A stretch of 64,000 nt of DNA from positions 62,001 through 126,000 of the forward strand of contig JAJYOU010000001.1 in the NCBI GenBank assembly GCA_021795965.1, in the 5' to 3' direction. This document shows, in pieces, positions 57,376-64,000 of this stretch (position 1 is its first letter; each line of letters starts with the position of its first letter). Both the position numbers and the translations under genes were made by a program. A model generated the notes under the pieces. It saw nothing but the letters and a program-made list of their open reading frames with translations, searched no databases and was not told where the DNA came from. Source of the DNA: Chloroflexota bacterium (GTDB lineage: Bacteria > Chloroflexota > Anaerolineae > Anaerolineales > Villigracilaceae).

Positions 57376-58764
57376 ATGGAAGCAGCCAGACTGGCAGGAA
57401 TTTATTTCAAAGCTGAAAAGCCGATCCTGGTGGGTGTATCGGGAGGACCCGATTCACTGGCTTTACTGCACTTTTTGCACAGCCTGGACTATATGCTCAT
57501 CGCGGCGACTTTTAATCACCAACTGAGGGAAGGGGCAGAAGATGAAGTGAAGTTTGTCAGGGATTTTTGTGCCCTGCTGGGAATTCCTTTTGTGAGCGGG
57601 CAAGGAGATGTGCGAAAATACGCTGCCGAAGAAGGATTATCGCTCGAGGAAGCTTCGCGCGATTTGCGCTACCAATTCCTTTTCAAGGAAGCACGCAAAT
57701 CCGGAGCCCAGGCAGTAGCGGTTGGGCATACTGCCGATGACCAGGCGGAAACTGTCCTAATGCACTTTATCCGCGGAGCAGGTTTATCCGGCTTAAAAGG
57801 AATCCCTCCAAAAATCATCCTACCCATATTCGACCGCGAGATCCCATTGGTCAGACCGCTGCTGGAATGGCGCCGGGAGGATACCGAACAGTACTGCCGG
57901 GAACACCAGCTGCAGCCGCGCATCGACCCAAGCAACACGGACACCCAATTCCTGCGCAACCGCCTGCGGTACGAGCTGCTGCCCATCCTTGAGAGTTACA
58001 ACCCTCAAATCCGCCAGACTTTGAATAAAACTGCCTGGAGCCTGCAGGGTGATCATGAGATGATCCAGCAAATGCTGAATGAACGCTGGAAAAAAGTGGT
58101 TCTGCGCGAAACGGTCAATTATATTCAATTTGACCGGGATCAACTCCAGGAACTTCCCCAGGCTGCACGCCAAAATATTTTTCGCCGGGCGATATTCCAA
58201 TTGAGACCCCGGCTGCGGGATGTGGATTTTGACTTGCTGAAAAAAGCCGCCGGCTTAAAACCAGAAATCCTGGCAGGGGGGCTGCAAACATTTGTCGAGG
58301 GAAAAAACCTGTTCATCGCCAGCAGCCAGAACCAGCTGCCGACCGAGTCCTGGCCTCAGGTTCAGCAAAAGATTGATCTTGAAACGGGCACGTTCCCACT
58401 CAATGACGGGTGGTCGATCACGATTTCGAGGGAAAATGCCCAGGATTTGACCGGTAAAGCGAAAAACAACCTGGATCCATTCTGCGCATTTCTGGCGGCG
58501 GACAGCCCGGGAAGAACCCTCTGCGTGCGTCCGTACCAGAAAGGAGACCGGCTTATTCCTTTAGGCATGGGAGGGCATTCGATCAAGCTTTCCGACTTGC
58601 TTGTCAATCAAAAAATTCCCGCACGTTTACGGGCTTCCTGGCCCGTGCTATGCATGGGGGAAGAGATTTGCTGGGTGGCGGGGTTGCGTATCTCCGAGCG
58701 GTTCAAAATTAATGCTGAAACAGAGAATGTTTATGCAGTCAAAATTTCGAGAAATAACGATTAA
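57376..58764 (+). CDS. tilS: tRNA(Ile)-lysidine synthetase
   Basis: PILVGVSGGPDSLALLHFL, ATFNHQLREGAEDE, VGHTADDQAETVLMHFIRG, NRLRYELLPIL. Confidence 0.92.
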   Translation: MEAARLAGIYFKAEKPILVGVSGGPDSLALLHFLHSLDYMLIAATFNHQLREGAEDEVKFVRDFCALLGIPFVSGQGDVRKYAAEEGLSLEEASRDLRYQFLFKEARKSGAQAVAVGHTADDQAETVLMHFIRGAGLSGLKGIPPKIILPIFDREIPLVRPLLEWRREDTEQYCREHQLQPRIDPSNTDTQFLRNRLRYELLPILESYNPQIRQTLNKTAWSLQGDHEMIQQMLNERWKKVVLRETVNYIQFDRDQLQELPQAARQNIFRRAIFQLRPRLRDVDFDLLKKAAGLKPEILAGGLQTFVEGKNLFIASSQNQLPTESWPQVQQKIDLETGTFPLNDGWSITISRENAQDLTGKAKNNLDPFCAFLAADSPGRTLCVRPYQKGDRLIPLGMGGHSIKLSDLLVNQKIPARLRASWPVLCMGEEICWVAGLRISERFKINAETENVYAVKISRNND

Positions 58765-58769
58765 ACAAG

Positions 58770-58795
58770 AAACCCTGCAAAAAAGCAGGGTTTTC
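58770..58795 (+). terminator. Intrinsic terminator after tilS
   Basis: AAACCCTGC-aaaaaa-GCAGGGTTTTC. Confidence 0.75.
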
Positions 58796-58825
58796 TATTT
58801 AGAGTAATCAATGGACCCGAAATGA

Positions 58826-59734
58826 TCAGGAGGGTTCTTCTTCGCCGGAAAGCTTTCTGAGCTTGAGATTTACTTCCCGCCATTGAATTTTTGAAACACC
58901 CAGGTTCTGCCGGATGCGATCATGATCCTCGCCACGCCGGAATTCGGTGAGCGCGTATGTCCAGCGACACATGTCAAAGGAGAGATGTTTGGTTAATCCA
59001 GCCTCCTTGCCAATATCTTCCAGCAGGTATTCCAAACGGCGCGGCGACCAGGGAAAGAGAGCATCAGTGGGTTTGTAGTTGGCAACGTACTCTTCAAATG
59101 GGGGGATCCAATCCTCTGAAATTGCCAGGTTTCGTTCTTTATAGCGGCTGATAGGAGTGTTATAGCGAATATAGAGGGTGGGACCTTCATCGGCAGTGAA
59201 ATCAATGTGATTGAGGTGAATTCCCAGGCATTCACTTTTCTTGATGCCGGTTGTGAGCAGGAGGAAAAGGAGTGTGTATGGACGGGCGTCTGGTTTTTTA
59301 TTCCTGCGAAACCGGTCTGCAGCCAACAAAACTGATTGAATTTCATCGTCGGTGAGCACTTCAGGGATTGGGCTCATGACGGTGCGCTGAATCACCTTCT
59401 CAGCAGGGTCAAACAAGATGACAGCATTTTTATGGAGCCAGCGAAAAAATGATTTTGAAGTTGTGATTCTGCGCGCCAGGGTTTTGGGGCTGCAGGCTAC
59501 CTTGCGCTCATGCTGCATCCATTCAAAATACTGGTTCAAATCCTCAGTCTTGATCTCCCCGATTGTTTTTGTGCCTGTGAAATATTTTGACATCAGATTT
59601 AAATCGGATAAAAATGCCTTGACGGTGTAGGGAGATCGACCCTGATCATTCAGATACAGTTCGTATGCCGAAATCGCTGGATTGATCTCTGTGGCTGTTG
59701 TTATGTGTCCTGTGAGCGAAGTGGCATCAGCCAT
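58826..59734 (-). CDS. Tyrosine recombinase/phage integrase-fold protein with degenerate catalytic motifs
   Basis: SAM-like N-domain (SAYELYLNDQGRSPYTVKAFLSDLNLMSKYF); LLLTTGIKKSECLGIHLNHID matches the integrase RxxE box but with Lys in place of Arg. Confidence 0.85.
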   Translation of the reverse strand: MADATSLTGHITTATEINPAISAYELYLNDQGRSPYTVKAFLSDLNLMSKYFTGTKTIGEIKTEDLNQYFEWMQHERKVACSPKTLARRITTSKSFFRWLHKNAVILFDPAEKVIQRTVMSPIPEVLTDDEIQSVLLAADRFRRNKKPDARPYTLLFLLLTTGIKKSECLGIHLNHIDFTADEGPTLYIRYNTPISRYKERNLAISEDWIPPFEEYVANYKPTDALFPWSPRRLEYLLEDIGKEAGLTKHLSFDMCRWTYALTEFRRGEDHDRIRQNLGVSKIQWREVNLKLRKLSGEEEPS

Positions 59735-59767
59735 ATATTTCTCCTCTGAAGATAGAAGAACAAATCA

Positions 59768-59804
59768 CTATACGCATAGTATAGCATTTTTCCTGTATTA
59801 TCAA
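59768..59804 (-). promoter_or_regulatory. Promoter of the recombinase-fold gene with a palindrome over the -10
   Basis: On the minus strand: TTGATA-17-TACTAT; CTATAC-gcata-GTATAG inverted repeat spans the -10. Confidence 0.55.
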
Positions 59805-59874
59805 GCGTTTAAAAAGCTTTGAAACGAGATTGTATCAGAATTGCAATAAATGTCGCATAGATTATTGGAAGGGA

Positions 59875-61317
59875 TCAATGGGAAAGTTCTGCCGGGTTAA
59901 AACACGCAGTGTAATCGGCTCCGACGATCAGGACATACGGCACTTTGCTGTTTTCGGCTGGGGCAGAAACCCGTGCACTCTCCGGCAAGCCGAGCACACG
60001 TAAAATTGCCGAGGTTTTTGCATGGTCCTGGGCTGTTGTGAGATCATATAAAAGCGTTGTCGGGTGCCCGCGTTGATCCGCCGGCTGGAATGAAGTCTGA
60101 TAACCCGCGTAATTCAGACGCTGAGCAGCCAGAGCATCCAACCCATCCATGGCAGAACCATTCTGAATTTCGATTTGGATTTTTTCAGCTTTCGTGTTTC
60201 CAGGATCAAGCGCCATCGCTTTTTCCAACATTTGTTGAATCGGGTCAATATTGGGCAGCAAGACCTGGGCTCCGTCATCCGTGACCCACTCAGTCACCAG
60301 GTCACCGGCAATATAGTATGAACGAATGTCTGCATTCGAAAGATGCAAAGCGAATGGGGAAAGTTTTAGCAGGTCGGGCAGGCTCAGGTCCGAGATAAAT
60401 GAACTGGAGAGATCCTTGTAAAGCTGGGGAATGCGGGAAATTAGATTCCCCTGCAAAACCTGCGAAAAAATGGCACGGATGACTTCCTGCTGGCGGCGAC
60501 CCCGGTCAAAATCGTTCGAAAGTTTGCGAGAACGCGCATACCACAAAGCCAAGTCCCCATTCATGTGGACGATGCCTGGACCCGCGGTAAATAAAGCCCA
60601 GTTATTCTCGTCTTCCGGATTTGAATTTGGATCCGTCAGGCGCCAATCTGTATAAGGACATGAGATTGGGATATCTATCCCGCCAATGGTGTCGACCGTC
60701 TTACGGAATCCATCAAAATCGACCATGACCAGGTGATCTATTTTCAGACCGAAATTGAAAAGAATTGTGTCCTTGAGCAATCCCGCCCCACCGCCGGAAT
60801 AACCATTCAGTTCCCCATTTTCGAAAGCGGTATTAATCCGCTGCTGCCCGACGGTTGGTATATCCACCCATAAATCACGGGGAATGGAAATGAGCGAGAC
60901 CTGCCCATCGGAGGGTCGAACCATGGCGACCATAATTGTATCGGTTCGAAAAGATGCACCATTGCGCGAGTCAGTCCCAAGCAGCAAAAAAGTGGTGACT
61001 TCGTGCGTATCCAGGACTGGCTGACCGCCAGAAAGTGCAACAGTATTTGAAATTTCGGTTGGCAGAGGAGTTGGAGTGTTGGAGAGGGGGGCGGCTGAAG
61101 GCTGAGATGGTTGAAGAGTGGGGAAATTTTGCTGCGACTTAATCTGGGGCGAAAAAACGCCAGAAGTCTGATTGGAAGGCTGAAACGGGGTAGGTGTGGC
61201 GGTTGAATCCTCCGCCGCCTGGACAATAATATAGGGAGAATAAGCTACTGCACCGGACGAGCAGGAAGCAAGCGACAGAAAAACGATTGAAATAACCGTG
61301 AGGAGAATCTTTTTCAT
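59875..61317 (-). CDS. LytR-CpsA-Psr (LCP) family protein with C-terminal LytR_C-like domain
   Basis: TFLLLGTDSRNGASFRTDTIMVAMVRPSDGQVSLISIPRDLWVDIP, LWYARSRKLSNDFDRGRRQQEVI. Confidence 0.92.
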   Translation of the reverse strand: MKKILLTVISIVFLSLASCSSGAVAYSPYIIVQAAEDSTATPTPFQPSNQTSGVFSPQIKSQQNFPTLQPSQPSAAPLSNTPTPLPTEISNTVALSGGQPVLDTHEVTTFLLLGTDSRNGASFRTDTIMVAMVRPSDGQVSLISIPRDLWVDIPTVGQQRINTAFENGELNGYSGGGAGLLKDTILFNFGLKIDHLVMVDFDGFRKTVDTIGGIDIPISCPYTDWRLTDPNSNPEDENNWALFTAGPGIVHMNGDLALWYARSRKLSNDFDRGRRQQEVIRAIFSQVLQGNLISRIPQLYKDLSSSFISDLSLPDLLKLSPFALHLSNADIRSYYIAGDLVTEWVTDDGAQVLLPNIDPIQQMLEKAMALDPGNTKAEKIQIEIQNGSAMDGLDALAAQRLNYAGYQTSFQPADQRGHPTTLLYDLTTAQDHAKTSAILRVLGLPESARVSAPAENSKVPYVLIVGADYTACFNPAELSH

Positions 61318-61367
61318 TCCAAATCAGGCAGGATGCTTTTCAGGAGCTTCGTCTGGAACATTCATCA

Positions 61368-62231
61368 TCAACCAATGCCAGCAAAAGGCGTCGGGGTTGC
61401 ATCCAGCGGCGGGGTTGGAATAATTGGGGTACAGGTAGGATAAACAATCGTGGCGTAAGGTGTGGGCGAGTACCAGGGAATCGCCGTCGGAGTGAACCAC
61501 GGCACGGCAGTGGCATAATAGGGAACCTTTAATACAGACCCAACCTGGATGGTCGTCGAGGTACCCAGGCAGTTGGCAACTTGAAGCTGGGTGACTGTCA
61601 CCCCATAGCGAAGTGCCAGGTTGTACAAGGTATCTCCGGGAGCAACGTAATAATTAACCCAATAATACGGCGCACCACAGGGAACGGGGGTGTTGGTTGG
61701 CGCGGCGACGAACTGGTAGGGCACGTAGATTTCCGAGCCGACAATAATTTGTGAAGAGGACAGGCAGTTTGCCTGCATCAACTGGTAAACAGAAACATTG
61801 TAGCGATAGGAAAGAGTATTGAGGGTATCGTTCCACTGGACGACGACCGGAACCCAGCCGTAAGGAGGAAGGCAGGCTGCGACCGTTGAAGGAGATGAGA
61901 CAGCAAGAGTGGGGGAGCCTGTCACGGATGGAAGCGGCGTCAGCGAATTTTGAGGGGTAAGAGTGAGCGTGAGAGAAGGCTCAGGCGTGGCGGTGGTGGG
62001 TTGGGTGACGGCAGGGATAGCAGTGGTGAGACCGGTGGCGGTTTGCGAACGCTGGGTGCTTAAATCCATGGTGGGGACACTGGTTGGATGCACAATAATC
62101 GGGGTAGGAGTGATTGTCTCTTTAGCATTGATACCACCCTCCACCGACGCGAGGGTATAGCCGCCCAAGATGACAAAAACCGCCAGCGCTGCCAGGATAA
62201 TTCCAATTCCAACTTGACGATAAGAATGCAT
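61368..62231 (-). CDS. Membrane-anchored protein with two LysM domains
   Basis: N-terminal TM; two repeats VQWNDTLNTLSYRYNVSVYQLMQANCLSSSQIIVGSEIYVP and VAPGDTLYNLALRYGVTVTQLQVANCLGTSTTIQVGSVLKVP. Confidence 0.9.
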   Translation of the reverse strand: MHSYRQVGIGIILAALAVFVILGGYTLASVEGGINAKETITPTPIIVHPTSVPTMDLSTQRSQTATGLTTAIPAVTQPTTATPEPSLTLTLTPQNSLTPLPSVTGSPTLAVSSPSTVAACLPPYGWVPVVVQWNDTLNTLSYRYNVSVYQLMQANCLSSSQIIVGSEIYVPYQFVAAPTNTPVPCGAPYYWVNYYVAPGDTLYNLALRYGVTVTQLQVANCLGTSTTIQVGSVLKVPYYATAVPWFTPTAIPWYSPTPYATIVYPTCTPIIPTPPLDATPTPFAGIG

Positions 62232-62234
62232 AGA

Positions 62235-63962
62235 TTAATTTCCTTCAGAAGTGCCAGCAGGAAGCGGGGTTTCAATGAGAGGGATTGAAATGCTAAAGGT
62301 GGAACCAGTTCCGGGGTTCGATTCGACCCAAATCCTGCCATTTTGACCTTCGGTCAAGGTCTTTGCAATTGAAAGCCCGATGCCTGTATCGCCGATGCCA
62401 GGGATCATGGCGCTATCCGCCCGATAGAGACGAGTGAAGACCTTCGGTAAATCTGCACTTTCAATTCCGCCACCCATATCTGAAACCTGAACAATGACAA
62501 AATCAGATTCATCTTCGGTTTGCTTCCAAACTTTAAGAAGAATTTCACCTCCGACAGGGGTGACAGCCCCGGCATTCTGGATAAGATGGATTAATATTTG
62601 CTGCAAAGATTCCTTGTCAAGATAAAGAGGTTTTAAACCCTCGGGAATGTCAATTCGCATGCTGATATTTTTTTCGCGCATCTGGTTCGCTGTGTAAGCG
62701 AGGACATTATCGATGACCTCGTTGAAATCCACAGATTCGGAAATGGCATATAAACGGTCCTTTTCCATCGTGGTGATCTGAATCAAATCATCGACCAGGC
62801 TGCCAATCCGGTTGGTCGAATTTTTGATACGTTCCAAAAATTTACGCTGCAGAGCACCTAAAATTCCGACTGATTCACCCAGCAAAAGTTCGGTATAACC
62901 AACGATGGATGTCATGGGCTGGCGCAGTTCCTGGGAAATTGAGATGATCAAATCACGAGAGCTGGCAGGAGCCTCGCGTTCGCTTTTGGATTGCAATTCA
63001 AAAATTATTTTATTTGATTCTGCCAGTTGATTTTGAAATTGAGCCAGTTCAATCAAGGTCGAGCGCAGTTCCTTTTCAAGCTGGGAATAGGAGGCATGTT
63101 CTGGGTGTTCCACGCGGACGGGAACCCAATCGGATTTAACCCGACTTTGTTCGAGCTGGATGGAAAGAGATAACAATAAATCCTTCTGATTTGCCATTTC
63201 AACCTGGTTTAGTTCAAGTTGTTTTTGCAGGAGTTCAACCTGCATGGTCAAATCTGCGTTGTTGGTTTTGAGCTGAAGGATTTGTTCTGCGGTTTCCCGG
63301 CTGGTCCGTTGGGCAAGATCGCGTTCGAGCTGGATCTGATCGGAATATTTGTTTCCCTCGAGAATGGCTGCAATGGAAGGGGAAATGCCAGCTAGAAAAG
63401 CCTGATCATCTTGATTCCATTCCCGGTTGGAATAAGGCGATAGAAAGAGAAGGCTACCAAAAAGTCCACTTTCCGACTTGACCGGTGCGCACAGGACACT
63501 TCCAAGGTTGGTAAGACCCAACCCAGACTGCAAAGCATTTAGATCGGGGTGGGGTTCCTGGGAAGAAATGAGGAGAGGATGACCTAGAAACATTTCATTT
63601 GCCATTTCTGGAATCACCTCACAAGGGATGTTGCCGCTCTCCAATCCTTCCTCTCGAATTAAATCATAACCGGAAGCAATTATTAAAGATTTTTGGTCAT
63701 CGTCCAGCAAAATTAAAAAACATAAATCCACCAGCAAGGTCTGAGCGATTGACTGGACAAGCTTTTGATTTATTTTTTTAGAGTCAGTTTCGGTCGCTAG
63801 GCTGAGAAGTGTTTGCAGGATCTTGGGTTCGCTACCATAAAGACGGTGATTGGGCTGGTCAGGCGCAGATTCGCCAGGAATGTTGACCTGGTCAACTTTT
63901 GATTCGAGCTCCTGGGTGGCGCCGGGTGAAATCTCATCCGGCTTTTTCGGCTTTCCTGCCAT
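62235..63962 (-). CDS. GAF-domain histidine-kinase-like protein lacking the phospho-acceptor His
   Basis: H-box equivalent LIISISQELRQPMTSIVGYTELL (Gln in place of His); HATPase_c LIQNAGAVTPVGGEILL, VSDMGGGI, DTGIGLSIAKTL. Confidence 0.85.
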   Translation of the reverse strand: MAGKPKKPDEISPGATQELESKVDQVNIPGESAPDQPNHRLYGSEPKILQTLLSLATETDSKKINQKLVQSIAQTLLVDLCFLILLDDDQKSLIIASGYDLIREEGLESGNIPCEVIPEMANEMFLGHPLLISSQEPHPDLNALQSGLGLTNLGSVLCAPVKSESGLFGSLLFLSPYSNREWNQDDQAFLAGISPSIAAILEGNKYSDQIQLERDLAQRTSRETAEQILQLKTNNADLTMQVELLQKQLELNQVEMANQKDLLLSLSIQLEQSRVKSDWVPVRVEHPEHASYSQLEKELRSTLIELAQFQNQLAESNKIIFELQSKSEREAPASSRDLIISISQELRQPMTSIVGYTELLLGESVGILGALQRKFLERIKNSTNRIGSLVDDLIQITTMEKDRLYAISESVDFNEVIDNVLAYTANQMREKNISMRIDIPEGLKPLYLDKESLQQILIHLIQNAGAVTPVGGEILLKVWKQTEDESDFVIVQVSDMGGGIESADLPKVFTRLYRADSAMIPGIGDTGIGLSIAKTLTEGQNGRIWVESNPGTGSTFSISIPLIETPLPAGTSEGN

Positions 63963-64000
63963 GCGTAAAGCATAGTGGGTGGGAACGGTCAGAACGAGCG

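Noticed and set aside
58826-59734. Integrase marking a genomic island or prophage
   Set aside because: Catalytic residues are degenerate and flanking genes are housekeeping or envelope genes, with no attachment repeats or phage genes seen.
1-64000. CRISPR arrays, transposons or rRNA operons
   Set aside because: No regularly spaced repeats, transposase ORFs or rRNA sequences were noticed on reading; this was by eye, not by a search tool.

Overview
The window reads as a chromosomal segment of a Chloroflexota (Anaerolineae-like) bacterium. The taxonomic call is inference from gene content and style; no rRNA is present. No CRISPR array, IS element or prophage was seen. From left to right: an IclR-linked catabolic-looking operon (AroQ-like, CoA-acylating aldehyde dehydrogenase, citrate-synthase-fold lyase); a 1040-aa fusion of a STAND/NB-ARC-like NTPase to shikimate kinase and dehydroquinate synthase; a TetR-divergent ABC efflux cassette; a 2847-aa cyclic beta-1,2-glucan-synthase-like protein; a polar amino-acid ABC transporter next to hutH/hutI; a heterodimeric ABC exporter; an EF-G-like protein; a cysK-cysE-MoaD-MoeZ sulfur cluster; a complete LysW-carrier arginine operon (argG-argH-lysW-argX-argC-argB-argD-argE); a dynamin-like GTPase; tRNA-Gly(CCC); mce, tilS, a degenerate tyrosine recombinase, LCP and LysM proteins, and a histidine-kinase-like protein without the phospho-acceptor His. 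The most striking signals absent from the ORF track are two short leader ORFs. Each sits just downstream of a TTGACA-16-TAAAAT promoter and just upstream of an intrinsic terminator. One, MKNYLVELKCLCQRRSS (Cys codons), precedes cysK; the other, MFNLVIILRARRPYFSAVFEGQGSSSWMTSQ (clustered Arg codons), precedes the argG operon. They look like ribosome-mediated attenuators matched to the downstream pathway.
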